From Clostridia bacterium (GTDB lineage: Bacteria > Bacillota > Clostridia > TANB77 > CAG-508): a stretch of 64,000 bases of DNA. Where the stretch lies: contig JAAWOE010000004.1 in the NCBI GenBank assembly GCA_022799315.1, positions 25,018-89,017 of the forward strand. Reading direction: 5' to 3'. Position numbers and translations under genes: made by a program. The notes under the pieces were generated by a model. That model had not been told where the DNA came from and did no database searches. It saw nothing but the letters and a program-made list of their open reading frames with translations. Below are positions 1-10,855 of this stretch, in pieces; within the stretch, counting starts at the first letter, position 1; each line of letters begins with the position of its first letter.

Positions 1-1
1 A

Positions 2-1702
<1,701 letters not shown>

Positions 1703-1712
1703 GAGTAAGAAT

Positions 1713-1958
1713 ATGGATGACAAGTACACATTTGAAAGATTTGACAATGAACTAGATAATGGATTTCAAATTTATTTTACCTATGTAAATAATAGATATT
1801 TAGTGTTTAAAACAACTGAGAATTGTTACACACAGCAACTAATATCTGTTCACGATAAAAATCCACAACCACGTATGGCAATGATAACACATAAGCGTTT
1901 AAAAGAAATGTTTCCATATATGGAAGAAATTGAATATAAAGCGATAATTAGTTCTTAA
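1713..1958 (+). CDS. Small conserved-looking protein of unknown function
   Basis: An 81-residue acidic protein that I do not recognise. It starts 10 nt after the ligA stop with the ribosome site AGGAG, which suggests co-transcription and coupled translation with ligA. It has no signal peptide, membrane segment or metal motif. The aromatic, beta-rich sequence suggests a small folded domain. Codon use matches the neighbouring host genes. Confidence 0.75.
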   Translation: MDDKYTFERFDNELDNGFQIYFTYVNNRYLVFKTTENCYTQQLISVHDKNPQPRMAMITHKRLKEMFPYMEEIEYKAIISS

Positions 1959-2109
1959 CAAAGAATTAAAAAGACGTTAATAGAAACTTAAGAAATATAT
2001 GATATAGTAAAATACAGAGCGATGTTCTACATCGACTCATTGAAATAAAAGTAAAAATTTGATTGTAATAATAGAAGTATTAAAAATGTAATAATTATGG
2101 GGTGAATGT

Positions 2110-2781
2110 ATGGAGAAACAGAAACTTCAAGTAGTAAAAGAAGAACTTATTAAAATATTTTGGGTGTTTTTAGTTGGTAGCATAATTGGATGCATAGTTG
2201 AAACACTAGTAGGGATTATTTTTGATCATTCCTTTAAAATACGACAAGGGTTAATATATGGACCGTTTATACCAGTTTATGGAATAGGTGCAATAATGTA
2301 TTACTTGATAGTAAAAAACATTAAAAATATTAAAATTGTATTTGTTTTAAGTATGGTTCTTGGTGGAGCAATTGAATATTTTTGTTCATTATTTCAAGAA
2401 ATATGTTTTGGTACAGTATCTTGGGATTATAGTAATATGTTTCTAAATATAGGAGGAAGAACAAGTTTATTATTTTGCTTTTGTTGGGGAGTGTTAGGAG
2501 TTCTATTTGTTAAGTTTGCATTACCGCTTCTTCAGAAAATAGATATTTATTTAGATAATGTCCAATTTAAATGTATAACAGCATTAATAGCTTGCTTTAT
2601 GTTATATAATGTAGCTATTTCATGCGCTGCAGGAGTAAGACAAAATGAAAGAGTGCAACAAATAGAAGCAAGTAGCAAAATAGATTTGTTTTTAGATAAG
2701 CATTATCCAGATAAAGTTATGGACAAGGTTTATTCTAATAAAAAGAATAGGGGCAAAGGAATAACTACAAGAGAATTTTAA
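2110..2781 (+). CDS. Multi-pass membrane protein, putative ABC-transporter type IV (CmpB-like) family
   Basis: A 223-residue integral membrane protein with about five hydrophobic segments. The order of motifs GxxxETxxGI, RxGLxYGPFIPVYG, GGAIEYFCS, SWDYSNMFLNIGGR and CWGVLG is that of the putative ABC-transporter type IV family (PF06541). The substrate is unknown. It has its own ribosome site (GGGGTG, 7 nt before ATG). A paralogue with the same motif order lies at 56013-56561. The family call is from motif memory; the transport role is only a family label. Confidence 0.8.
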   Translation: MEKQKLQVVKEELIKIFWVFLVGSIIGCIVETLVGIIFDHSFKIRQGLIYGPFIPVYGIGAIMYYLIVKNIKNIKIVFVLSMVLGGAIEYFCSLFQEICFGTVSWDYSNMFLNIGGRTSLLFCFCWGVLGVLFVKFALPLLQKIDIYLDNVQFKCITALIACFMLYNVAISCAAGVRQNERVQQIEASSKIDLFLDKHYPDKVMDKVYSNKKNRGKGITTREF

Positions 2782-2789
2782 ATAAGTCT

Positions 2790-2866
2790 GCTTCATCTTG
2801 CATGGTGTAGCACTTTTCGTCTGCGAGCCTGACGAGCAACGAAAACGTCCTACACCATCGTGAAGC
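2790..2866. repeat. Long imperfect palindrome downstream of the 2110 gene
   Basis: About 77 nt that can fold on itself. The arms begin GCTTCA and end TGAAGC, with matching inner blocks (GGTGTAG with CTACACC, TTTTCGT with ACGAAAA). It is intergenic and may be an RNA hairpin or a decayed mobile repeat. Confidence 0.6.
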
Positions 2867-2880
2867 TACTAAATCAATAA

Positions 2881-2920
2881 AAATAAAAGTAGAAGAATAA
2901 AAAATCTTCTACTTTTATTT
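2881..2920. terminator. Bidirectional rho-independent terminator
   Basis: A perfect 16-bp inverted repeat (AAATAAAAGTAGAAGA and its complement) with an 8-nt loop. A-runs and T-runs on both sides serve the + gene ending at 2781 and the - gene ending at 2915, whose stop lies inside it. Confidence 0.85.
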
Positions 2921-3616
2921 ATTATAACTATTTTCAATTTCTTGTTTTTGTTCTTCTGAAATGTACTCATATTTTACCATTTGTGTTAAAACAACAGATT
3001 GTCTTTTATGAGCAAGTTTTTTATTTTTGGTAGGAGAGTAAGCACTTGGTGCATTTGGAAGTCCTGCTAAAAGAGAAGCTTCAGCTAAAGTTAAATCCTT
3101 AGCTTCTTTTTTGAAATATCCATTACTTGCTTCTTTTATACCATGATACCCATCTCCGTAATAGATCATATTACAATATAATTCCAATATTTCATCTTTA
3201 GAATAGTTTTTTTCTAAATCGAATGCAACAAATAGTTCTGCTACTTTCCTAGTAAATCGTTGTTCTTGTGTAAAGTACATAAGTCTTCCTGTTTGTTGGG
3301 TAATAGTACTTCCTCCTGCAACAATATCTTTTTCTTTTATGTTTTCAAGCATTGAACGAGTAGTTGTGATTAAATCTATTCCAGAATGAGTATAAAATCT
3401 ATGGTCTTCAACAGCAACAATTGCGTGTTTAAAATCATCTGGAATATTATCTATAGTTAAATAGTTTTCATCTTTTTTTATTTCTTGGATTTTATCTTGA
3501 ATACTAACCTTATTAATTGCCTCTTTATACATAGCATGTCCCATATAAACGATTAATGATATTGCAATAATTATAATTAGTAGAACTGCGAAAATAAGCC
3601 TTTTTATAAATTTCAT
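2915..3616 (-). CDS. Monofunctional peptidoglycan glycosyltransferase (GT51)
   Basis: Polymerises lipid II into glycan strands at the outer face of the membrane. The 233-residue protein has one N-terminal membrane anchor (about residues 8-27). The complete GT51 core follows: EDHRFYTHSGID with the catalytic Glu, GGSTITQQ, the RK..E motif, KDEILELYCNMIYYG and the GIKEAS..YF motif. There is no transpeptidase domain, so it resembles MtgA or a PBP1 N-terminal half. It is monocistronic with a shared terminator at its 3' end. Chain length matches monofunctional family members. Confidence 0.93.
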   Translation of the reverse strand: MKFIKRLIFAVLLIIIIAISLIVYMGHAMYKEAINKVSIQDKIQEIKKDENYLTIDNIPDDFKHAIVAVEDHRFYTHSGIDLITTTRSMLENIKEKDIVAGGSTITQQTGRLMYFTQEQRFTRKVAELFVAFDLEKNYSKDEILELYCNMIYYGDGYHGIKEASNGYFKKEAKDLTLAEASLLAGLPNAPSAYSPTKNKKLAHKRQSVVLTQMVKYEYISEEQKQEIENSYNK

Positions 3617-3705
3617 TTTATCACATCCTTATATCTACATTATATCGTATTTTCTTAAAATATCAATTAAAATTTTCTTAATTTTAAAAGAACAATTAAA
3701 GAAAT

Positions 3706-3732
3706 CGGGAACGGAATTTGAATCCGTCCCCG
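3706..3732 (-). terminator. Terminator of the 3754-3981 gene
   Basis: Stem ACGGA/TCCGT extended by GGG/CCC with one bulged A; 21 nt past the stop codon on the - strand and followed by a T-rich stretch. Confidence 0.65.
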
Positions 3733-3753
3733 TAAATACCGTTAGGGTTGCTG

Positions 3754-3981
3754 TTATTTGTTGCCGTGCGATCTCGCACACGCAATATGGTAGTTAATGC
3801 TGGCCTGAATCTTGGTCAGTTTTTCATGTATTACAGAAAATCCCTGCAAAACCTCTTCGTCAGAAAGAGGTTTCCGTACACTCTTGCTTCGGTAGTAGAG
3901 ATCATGTGCGATTTCTACATTTTCCTGTAAATCATCATACAAATTTTTGAGTAACTCTGATTTGTTTGTTGTGTTGTCCAT
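3754..3981 (-). CDS. Small protein of unknown function, GC-richer orphan gene
   Basis: A 75-residue soluble, helical-looking protein that I do not recognise. It is monocistronic, with a near-consensus promoter at 4027-4055, a GAGGAGG ribosome site and its own terminator. Codon use is clearly richer in G and C than in flanking genes (for example GCG, CTG, CAC). It contains an in-frame CGG, which the surrounding host genes avoid. Both traits suggest recent acquisition or a different expression regime. It belongs with the similar genes at 6883, 10263, 26740, 30467, 33879 and 50638. Confidence 0.6.
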   Translation of the reverse strand: MDNTTNKSELLKNLYDDLQENVEIAHDLYYRSKSVRKPLSDEEVLQGFSVIHEKLTKIQASINYHIACARSHGNK

Positions 3982-4026
3982 AATTTGTCCTCCTCTTCAA
4001 ATCAACCCTAACACTAAGTTATGTTA

Positions 4027-4055
4027 ATTATAGCATACAAACTAACATAAGTCAA
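4027..4055 (-). promoter_or_regulatory. Sigma-A-type promoter for the 3754-3981 gene
   Basis: On the - strand TTGACT (4050-4055), a 17-nt spacer and TATAAT (4027-4032). It overlaps the 3' end of rqcH. Confidence 0.75.
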
Positions 4056-5764
4056 AATTACAAGGTTGTACATTTACAGTTTGAAAATTAGTATAAATTA
4101 CCATACCAGGTTTGGAACCAGAAGGCTTTTTAACATAACGAATAGAAGTATAATCTACAGCCACATTAGAAGAATTTTTAGCCTTACTATAAAAAGCACA
4201 AATAGAAGCACATTTATTAATTGTTTCTTGAGGAATTTCTTCATTATTAGTTTTTAAAACAACATGGCTTCCATGTATGTCTTTGGTATGGAACCATAAA
4301 TCATTTGAATGTGCATATCTTAAAGTTAAATAATCATTTTGCTTATTATTTTTACCAACTAAAACAGTATAACCATCAACTATAAAAGTAAGAGGGTCAA
4401 AAGCATTTTCTTTTTTCTTTTTTGTCGTTTTCTTCTTAGATGATTTATTAAACGTTGATACATTTTTTCCTAAAAAGCTTTCTGAAAATTCGGTATAAAT
4501 AGAATCTATATCTGAAACAGTAACAGCTGTTTCTAATTCATAAATAATACTTTCGATATAATCTATTTCTTGTTTTGTTTCTTTTTTTTGAACATTCACA
4601 ATTTCGCAAGCATTTTTCAGTTTGTTGTATTTTTTAAAATATTTTTTAGCATTCATACTAAGAGAAATAGTTTTATCAAGAGGTATTTTAATAATAGAGT
4701 TATTATCATAATAATTACTAAGTTCTATGTATTCTAAATTTTCATTAGGGTTTAGATGATAAAGATTTGCAGTAATTAATTCTCCATAAATACGATAGTC
4801 ATCTTTTTTATCACATTCATCTAATTTTTTGTTCATATTAATTAAACGTTTATTATATTTTTTTAGTTCATTAAGAATTAATTTTAGAACACTATTTCTA
4901 TAACTTAAAAACTCATTAGATGCTTCTTTTTTATTATAAAAATTATCCAAAAAAGTATTGATATTAGATGCTTTTTTATGTGCTATTTTAACAACATAAT
5001 CTTCTTTATTTTGAAAAGAATAGGGAGTGGCCTCTATATCTGAAAATAGTAGATTTCTTAACCCATTATAAATAGTGATGTAATCCTTTCTTATAGTAGA
5101 ATCATTTTCTATACTATATGTTTCTAACAAATGAGAAATAAGTAATTTACTTATCCCAGTGAAATGAGAAGAAATAAGTAAATCAATTGGTTCTTTTCCT
5201 ATAAATGGACTAATTAGTTCATAAAATTCTTCAAAGCTATTTAAATTTACAAAACTATTTTTTTCCGTTGCAGGGAATAGATAGTTTCTTGCAGGTAAAA
5301 TATCTCTTGTTGAATTAGAAGATATTTCTAGATGACGCATACTATCAATAATTTTTGAAGAATTATTTAATAAAATGATATTGCTATGTCTACCCATTAA
5401 TTCAATTACAACTTCTTTTGTTGTAAGATCATTTAATTCACTATAGCATTCAAATACAATACTTACAATTCTCTCTAAATCATAAGTTTTGAAAGCCTTA
5501 ATTTTTGCACCGAACTAAATGTTTACGAAGCAACATACAAAAGTTTGGAGCATTTAAAGGATTAGGTTTTGAATAATTTGTTAAGTGCATACGACAATGA
5601 TTAGCGTCAATATTTACAAGCAAAGTATAGTGCTTTCCATTTGAATAAACACCGAATAAAATTTCATTTTTATTCGGCTGATAAATTTTATTTATTTTTC
5701 CACCAAGCAAACAGCTTTCTAATTCTTTTATAACTTGTTTTAGTACAATTCCATCAAATGCCAT
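4042..5764 (-). CDS. rqcH: NFACT-family ribosome quality control factor RqcH, read through a +1 shift
   Basis: RqcH binds stalled 50S subunits with peptidyl-tRNA and adds Ala tails (formerly FbpA, fibronectin-binding). The N-terminal part (5764 to 5513) has the MAFDGIVL start and LTNYSKPNPLNAPNFCMLLRK. The remainder (from 5511) has EVVIELMGRHSN, a coiled-coil middle and the NFACT-R domain with HIHGSHVVLK-type sequence. The two parts are joined exactly by skipping one C at 5512: GTT-C-GGT-GCA gives V-G-A-K. Read so, the protein is 573 residues, the normal family length. It follows the thioesterase gene by 14 nt. See the CGG recoding finding; the alternative is a frameshifted pseudogene. Confidence 0.88.
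5510..5512 (-). other. CGG +1 recoding site in rqcH
   Basis: In-frame CGG followed by T. Reading it as Arg leads to a stop four codons on; skipping the C gives Gly-Ala and continues the NFACT domain. Confidence 0.8.
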
Positions 5765-5778
5765 AAAATAACTCCTTA

Positions 5779-6516
5779 CTAATTTGATTCATCTAGTCTT
5801 ATTATACAGTGAACAACTTTTTCATCTTGTGTTTTCATTACAACAAAGTGTGAATCACCTAATTTAGAATAGAAACATTTAATTGTTTCACCAAGTTTTG
5901 TTTCTTTTTTATATAGAATTTCAAAAGTATCAAAACTACTATTATTATAAACATTTTCTGGTAAAACTTCATATGCAAAATCTAGGTATGAAACATTGTG
6001 CACATGTCTATTTATATCTATATCTTTTCTTTGTATAGTATACGGTAACATGGTTTCATATTCATTTGGAAAATCTAATTTACCAATTTCTTTTGCGTCA
6101 CCAAATACAGCTTTGTTTTCTGGGTGATATTTACTAATTAATTCATCGGAAATTTTTGTTAGAGTCATTGTTTTTGCATCTAGAAGAACCCATTTACTGC
6201 TAGCTATTGCTATTAATTCATTTTGAGCATTATATACTTCAAAATCACGAAAAGTATAAAACTTTATTGTGTTTCTGGCCCAAGTTTTTACTAAAATAGA
6301 TTCGCCATATAAAGGTCTTTTAAATACTTGAACTTTCCAATTTAATAATATCCAGGTTAAATTTGTTCTCTCTATATCATTTAGTCCATATCCAACAAGG
6401 TTTGAATGCATACCTGCAGTATCTTCTAAGTATCCAAGTAAACTTTTATTAGTAATTTTATTACTTTTTCCAACATCACGAAAACCAATCTCAAATTTAT
6501 GTTCAAATGTAGCCAT
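5779..6516 (-). CDS. Acyl-ACP thioesterase (FatA/FatB-type)
   Basis: Releases fatty acids from acyl carrier protein. The 245-residue protein is built of two hotdog halves. The first contains the LGYLEDTAGMHSNLVGYG and TWILLNWKV region. The second begins near DIDINRHVHNVSYLDFAYEV, which carries the Asn and His of the catalytic motif. The start is ATG 6516 with GGAG 8 nt upstream; an upstream GTG at 6525 is less likely. The stop is 14 nt before rqcH, suggesting one transcript. Its length fits bacterial family members. Confidence 0.9.
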   Translation of the reverse strand: MATFEHKFEIGFRDVGKSNKITNKSLLGYLEDTAGMHSNLVGYGLNDIERTNLTWILLNWKVQVFKRPLYGESILVKTWARNTIKFYTFRDFEVYNAQNELIAIASSKWVLLDAKTMTLTKISDELISKYHPENKAVFGDAKEIGKLDFPNEYETMLPYTIQRKDIDINRHVHNVSYLDFAYEVLPENVYNNSSFDTFEILYKKETKLGETIKCFYSKLGDSHFVVMKTQDEKVVHCIIRLDESN

Positions 6517-6607
6517 GTTATCCACTCCGTTTATAATAAATTTTGTCTATAAAATTATTGACAAAAGCAATTGTAACACATATAATGAGTTTTGTAAATT
6601 GGTATTT

Positions 6608-6683
6608 GCTACTATAGCTCAGTCGGTAGAGTGCTACCTTGGTAAGGTAGAGGTCACGGGTTCGATTCCCGTTAGTAGCTCCA
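6608..6683 (+). tRNA. tRNA-Thr (anticodon GGT)
   Basis: A 76-nt cloverleaf. The acceptor GCTACTA pairs with TAGTAGC, the D-arm is CTCAGTCGGTAGAG, the anticodon stem CTACC/GGTAG encloses loop TTGGTAA with anticodon GGT, and the T-arm is GGGTTCGATTCCC. The CCA end is encoded (6681-6683). Confidence 0.97.
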
Positions 6684-6687
6684 AATG

Positions 6688-6707
6688 TGCGATACTAACG
6701 TATCGCA
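6688..6707 (+). terminator. Hairpin just after tRNA-Thr
   Basis: A perfect 7-bp stem TGCGATA/TATCGCA with loop CTAACG, 4 nt after the tRNA. It lacks a T-run, so it may act in processing rather than termination. Confidence 0.45.
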
Positions 6708-6809
6708 GTGAATAGTGAATGATTAATAATTAATAGTGAATAATTACAATTAGCTACTAATAGCACATTTGTACTATTCACTATTAATTTTTCATTCTTC
6801 ATTATTCAC
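6708..6809. repeat. Large inverted repeat of the GTGAATAGTGAAT type
   Basis: Two arms of about 40 nt (6708-6747 and 6771-6809) are near reverse complements, made of iterated GTGAATA/AATTAATA words. Between them, GCACATTT is an inverted copy of the AAATGTGC next to the tRNA 3' end. No gene lies inside. Confidence 0.65.
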
Positions 6810-6882
6810 AAATTTAAAATTCACATAATCATGATATAATCTTTACATGAAACAATAAAGTGCGAGCAGAAAAGGAGGTAAC

Positions 6883-7362
6883 ATGTATTCTTTCATAAAA
6901 CGGCCAATCCCACCAACAGTTGAGGTAAAGGTTGAATTTCTCGAAAGCAAAAAGAATGAGTTAGAGGTATTAATAAAGGTTAAAGCAGACTTAACTCAGA
7001 TAAAATCTGCTACAGAGATTCATTCTACTATGTTAAGAGAGGACTTACACTTTCTACTTGTCAATCATGTAAATATGAAAATACGAAAAAATTTAAAAGC
7101 ATTTGCTGGAAAAGTAGTTTATACAGAGACTTTCGCAGCTTCTTCAAAAATGAAAATTTACTTTTCGGATGACGAGAAAAAAGACAACTGGATTAAGTAT
7201 GTAAAGGAAAGTGAACAACTCAATGTAGAAACACTTAAGAAGGACTGTGACACTGCTTTACAGGAAATTTGGCAATGGGTATTGTGCAGAATTTCAGGTA
7301 CAAAGTTATTTGAAGCTTTGAGAGAAAAATTAAAAGGGCTTCGGGAAGGGACTGATTTTTAG
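6883..7362 (+). CDS. Protein of unknown function, orphan cassette
   Basis: A 159-residue soluble protein with mixed charge and no motif I recognise. It has a strong ribosome site (AAAGGAGG, 6 nt from ATG), a TATAAT at 6835-6840 and a terminator that overlaps the stop codon, so it is a self-contained unit. It has two in-frame CGG codons (near 6901 and 7342), unlike neighbouring housekeeping genes, and somewhat different codon use. It is grouped with the other orphan genes in this window. Confidence 0.65.
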   Translation: MYSFIKRPIPPTVEVKVEFLESKKNELEVLIKVKADLTQIKSATEIHSTMLREDLHFLLVNHVNMKIRKNLKAFAGKVVYTETFAASSKMKIYFSDDEKKDNWIKYVKESEQLNVETLKKDCDTALQEIWQWVLCRISGTKLFEALREKLKGLREGTDF

Positions 7363-7372
7363 TCCCTTTCTT
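7346..7372 (+). terminator. Terminator overlapping the stop of the 6883 gene
   Basis: AAGGGACT/AGTCCCTT stem, 7-nt loop, then TTTCTTTTTT. The TAG stop lies in the loop and stem. Confidence 0.88.
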
Positions 7373-7540
7373 TTTTATATATAGAAAATTATATCATTTT
7401 AAGTTAATATCTTAATTGTTTAAATAGCAAAGACAGTTTATTTTTAAAAATTAACTTAAACTATTGGCAAAAGAAACCCACAAATGATATAATAACTTTT
7501 GTTAGAAAGAATTAAAAAATAAAAAGAGGAGAGAATAGAA

Positions 7541-8632
7541 GTGAAAATAGGTATTGTAGGACTTCCAAATGTTGGGAAAAGTACTATGTTTAATGCAATT
7601 ACAAAAGCAGGAGCTGAATGTGCAAATTATCCGTTTTGCACAATAGAACCAAATGTAGGAGTTGTACCAGTTCCAGATGAAAGATTAGATGAATTAACTA
7701 AAATGTATAGTCCAGAAAAAACAACACATGCAGTAATTGAATTTGTAGATATTGCAGGTCTTGTAAAAGGAGCAAGTAAAGGAGAAGGACTTGGAAATAA
7801 GTTTTTATCTCATATTAGAGAAGTGGATAGCATTGTAGAAGTAGTTAGATGTTTTGAAGATCCAAATGTTGTTCATGTTGATGGAGATATTAATCCTTTA
7901 AGAGATATTGAAACAATCAATTTAGAACTTATATTTGCAGATATAGAAACAGTGGATAAAAGATTAGATAGATTAAGAAAACAACTAAAAGCAGATAAAA
8001 AAGCACAAATTGAAATTGATGTATTTGAAAAAATTAAAAAAGTTTTAGAAGAAGGAAAATCTGCAAGAACAGTAGATTTAACAGATGAAGAAAAAGAATT
8101 AGTAAAAGATGCATTTTTATTAACATTAAAGCCAATACTATACATAGCAAATGTTTCTGAAGAACAATTAGAGAGTGCTGAGAGTGATGCAAATGTTCTA
8201 AAAGTAAAAGAATATGCACAAAACGAAAATGCTAAAGTAATTCCTTTATGTGTTAAAATAGAAGAAGAATTAGCAAGCTTAGAAGATGAAGATAAAAAAG
8301 AAATGCTAGAAGCATTAGGACTTGAAGAATCAGGACTTGATAAAGTAATAAAAGCAAGCTATGATTTGTTAGGTTTAATGAGCTTTTTAACAGCAGGAGA
8401 GCCAGAAGTTCGTGCATGGACAATAAAAAAAGGAACAAAAGCGCCACAAGCTGCAGGAAAAATTCATTCAGATATTGAAAGAGGATTTATACGTGCAGAA
8501 GTAGTATCTTATGATGATTTAATGCGTGAAGGTTCTATGAATGCTGTAAAAGAAAAAGGATTATTACGTTCAGAAGGAAAAGAATATATTATGCAAGATG
8601 GAGATATTGTTCTATTCCGATTCAACGTATAA
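7541..8632 (+). CDS. ychF: Redox-regulated ATPase/GTPase YchF
   Basis: Obg-family P-loop protein that binds ribosomes and prefers ATP. The 363-residue protein has G1 GLPNVGKST at residues 7-15, the G3 region VEFVDIAGLVKGASKGEG, an inserted coiled-coil helical domain (about residues 130-200), and a C-terminal TGS domain ending in DGDIVLFRFNV. The start codon is GTG at 7541, with AGAGGAG upstream. It has full length and no unusual features. Confidence 0.96.
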   Translation: MKIGIVGLPNVGKSTMFNAITKAGAECANYPFCTIEPNVGVVPVPDERLDELTKMYSPEKTTHAVIEFVDIAGLVKGASKGEGLGNKFLSHIREVDSIVEVVRCFEDPNVVHVDGDINPLRDIETINLELIFADIETVDKRLDRLRKQLKADKKAQIEIDVFEKIKKVLEEGKSARTVDLTDEEKELVKDAFLLTLKPILYIANVSEEQLESAESDANVLKVKEYAQNENAKVIPLCVKIEEELASLEDEDKKEMLEALGLEESGLDKVIKASYDLLGLMSFLTAGEPEVRAWTIKKGTKAPQAAGKIHSDIERGFIRAEVVSYDDLMREGSMNAVKEKGLLRSEGKEYIMQDGDIVLFRFNV

Positions 8633-8666
8633 TACAATAAAATAAATATTCAAAGGAGGAAATATA

Positions 8667-10052
8667 ATGAATAAAGAAGAATTATTCAATAAGAAAGAAA
8701 CAGGATGGAAAAATGTATCTGATGAAAATAAAGAAAATATATTTAAATTTTCAGATGAATATATTTATTTTCTAAATAAGGTAAAAACAGAAAGAGAAGC
8801 AGTACATTTTGTAGAAAAAATGTTAAAAGAAAATGGATTTTGTAATGTGTGTGAAAAAGAAAACTTAGTAGCAGGAGATAAAGTATATTATATTAACCGT
8901 GATAAAAGTATGTATATAGCAGTTATCGGTCAAGAGCCACTAGAAAATGGATTACAAATATTAGGAGCACATATTGATTCTCCAAGATTAGACTTAAAAC
9001 CAAACCCACTATATGAAGATACAGGATTTGCATATTTAAAAACACATTATTATGGAGGAATTAAAAAATATCAATGGACAACAATTCCACTTGCAATTCA
9101 TGGCGTTATTGTAAAAGCTAATGGAGAAAAAGTAGAAATAGCAATTGGTGAAGATGAAAACGACCCAATATTTACAATTACAGATTTATTACCACATTTA
9201 GCACAAGAACAAATGGAAAAGAAACTAAAAGAAGGAATTAATGGGGAAGACTTAAATCTTTTAATAGGAAGTATCCCAGAAGAAGATAAAGACATTTCTG
9301 AAAAAGTAAAATTAAATATATTAATGTTATTAAACGAAAAATATGGAATGAAAGAAATCGACTTTGTAAGTTCTGAATTAGAAGTAGTTCCAGCATTCCG
9401 CGCAAGAAGTTTAGGATTTGATAGAAGTATGGTTGCAGCATATGGCCAAGATGACCGTGTTTGTGCTTACACTTCTGTACGTGCAATATTAGATGTAGAA
9501 AATCCTAAAAAAACAGCAATATGTATTTTATCTGATAAAGAAGAAATAGGAAGTATGGGTAATACTGGAATGGAATCACACGTATTTGACTACTTTATCT
9601 CTGAATTATTAAATAAAAAGAATGAAAACAAACCAAATGCACTAGAAAAGGTATTTTGTAATTCTAAAATGCTATCAGCTGATGTTGATGCAGGACTAGA
9701 CCCAATTTATGCATCTGTTTCTGAAAAGAATAATGCAGCATATATTGGACATGGAATAGGATTAAATAAATATACAGGTGCAAGAGGAAAATCTGGGGCA
9801 TCTGATGCAAATGCAGAATATGTTGCAGAAGTAAGAAAGATATTTGAAGAAGCAAATATTCCTTACCAAGTATCTGAACTTGGAAAAGTAGATGTAGGTG
9901 GTGGAGGAACTATCGCATTAATATTAGCAGATAAAGGAATGGATGTTATTGATTGTGGAGTTCCCGTATTATCAATGCATGCACCATATGAAGTAACTTC
10001 TAAGTTTGATATATATTGTGCATATAAAGCATATAGTGCATTTGTAAAATAA
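8667..10052 (+). CDS. M18-family aminopeptidase
   Basis: A 461-residue cytosolic metallo-aminopeptidase that prefers acidic or neutral N-terminal residues. Metal-site motifs of the family are visible: GAHIDSPRLDLKP (His, Asp), SDKEEIGSMGNTG (the Glu pair), ADVDAG, and the C-terminal MHAPYEVTSKFD with the last metal His. It is the shorter M18 form common in Clostridia. The ribosome site AAAGGAGG is 7 nt before ATG. It follows ychF by 34 nt and may share its transcript. Confidence 0.93.
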   Translation: MNKEELFNKKETGWKNVSDENKENIFKFSDEYIYFLNKVKTEREAVHFVEKMLKENGFCNVCEKENLVAGDKVYYINRDKSMYIAVIGQEPLENGLQILGAHIDSPRLDLKPNPLYEDTGFAYLKTHYYGGIKKYQWTTIPLAIHGVIVKANGEKVEIAIGEDENDPIFTITDLLPHLAQEQMEKKLKEGINGEDLNLLIGSIPEEDKDISEKVKLNILMLLNEKYGMKEIDFVSSELEVVPAFRARSLGFDRSMVAAYGQDDRVCAYTSVRAILDVENPKKTAICILSDKEEIGSMGNTGMESHVFDYFISELLNKKNENKPNALEKVFCNSKMLSADVDAGLDPIYASVSEKNNAAYIGHGIGLNKYTGARGKSGASDANAEYVAEVRKIFEEANIPYQVSELGKVDVGGGGTIALILADKGMDVIDCGVPVLSMHAPYEVTSKFDIYCAYKAYSAFVK

Positions 10053-10089
10053 GAAAATTCTATAATATGAAGAAAAGTTCAATTTGATT

Positions 10090-10115
10090 GTAGGGGTCGA
10101 CGCCCTCGTCGACCC
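10090..10115. repeat. GGGTCGAC palindromic repeat, copy 1
   Basis: GTAGGGGTCGACG, loop CCCT, CGTCGACCC: a perfect 9-bp stem between genes. One of six related copies. Confidence 0.8.
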
Positions 10116-10170
10116 ATTTCTATGTTTATATTACTTTTATACTAAAATTTGACAAAATTATGTAAAACTG

Positions 10171-10199
10171 TTGCAATTTTACATAAAGTGTAGTATAAT
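10171..10199 (+). promoter_or_regulatory. Promoter of the 10263 gene
   Basis: TTGCAA (10171-10176), a 17-nt spacer and TATAAT (10194-10199). Confidence 0.7.
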
Positions 10200-10262
10200 A
10201 AAGTTATCCTGAAATATAAGGAAACCCATAAACCAAAAAAGTCCAGAGAAAGGAGATTCATC

Positions 10263-10739
10263 ATGACAAGAACATCTATCGAGGAGTACATTTTGGAGGC
10301 AAAGAAGGATATGGTCGTAGAGTTAAATCTGGCCTATACCTTGGGGGTACTGAACGGCGTCATTCCGAGCGAGGATCGGATCAATCAGGTTTCTTATACA
10401 CTGCTGAACACATGCCTGAAGCTGCACAAGATGACAAAGGCCAACGGCATTGATCATGTGCGGGTGAAGGTCGGCGACAAGGAAATCGGCAAGGCCAAAG
10501 AGGTACTGGGAGCGGACTATGAAAGGGTCATCGGAATCTGTACGATGGTCTTAAGGACATCCGAAGATATCCCGATTGAGGACCTTGAGCATCAGTTCGG
10601 ATTATCCAAGGCTCAGATATGGCAGAGCGTGCCGGAGCTTGTCGGCAATGACGGCCATAAGTTCTTCCCGGTTCACACGCCCATCCGGAATCTTGTTAAG
10701 CGCATCAGCGACTTCAACGCCGGAAGGATCAAGCTCTAA
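10263..10739 (+). CDS. Protein of unknown function, markedly GC-richer orphan gene
   Basis: A 158-residue soluble protein that I do not recognise. A helix-turn-helix-like stretch (LSKAQIWQSVPELVG, about residues 116-130) is possible but weak. The gene is self-contained, with a promoter, an AAAGGAG site and a strong terminator. Its base composition is far above the surroundings (many GGC, CTG, GAG, ATC codons). Three in-frame CGG codons occur where host genes have none. This is a strong sign of transfer from a higher-GC relative, or of a distinct expression class. Confidence 0.7.
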   Translation: MTRTSIEEYILEAKKDMVVELNLAYTLGVLNGVIPSEDRINQVSYTLLNTCLKLHKMTKANGIDHVRVKVGDKEIGKAKEVLGADYERVIGICTMVLRTSEDIPIEDLEHQFGLSKAQIWQSVPELVGNDGHKFFPVHTPIRNLVKRISDFNAGRIKL

Positions 10740-10763
10740 TGCGAAGAACGCCAGCTATATGGG

Positions 10764-10800
10764 AAAAAGGTGCTGACCATTTTGGTCGGCACCTTTTTTA
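10764..10800 (+). terminator. Terminator of the 10263 gene
   Basis: GGTGCTGACC/GGTCGGCACC 10-bp stem, ATTTT loop, T-run. Confidence 0.92.
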
Positions 10801-10807
10801 TATTAAA

Positions 10808-10855
10808 TAACTAATAAAAAAGCAACACCTTAGGTGTTGTTTCTTTATTAGTTAT
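10808..10855. terminator. Bidirectional terminator downstream of rpmF
   Basis: CAACACC/GGTGTTG stem, extended by AACTAATAAA and TTTATTAGTT arms. It gives a T-run for rpmF on the - strand. Confidence 0.85.

Noticed and set aside
6515..6715. 66-codon ORF across tRNA-Thr
   Set aside because: It is a chance frame through the tRNA gene.
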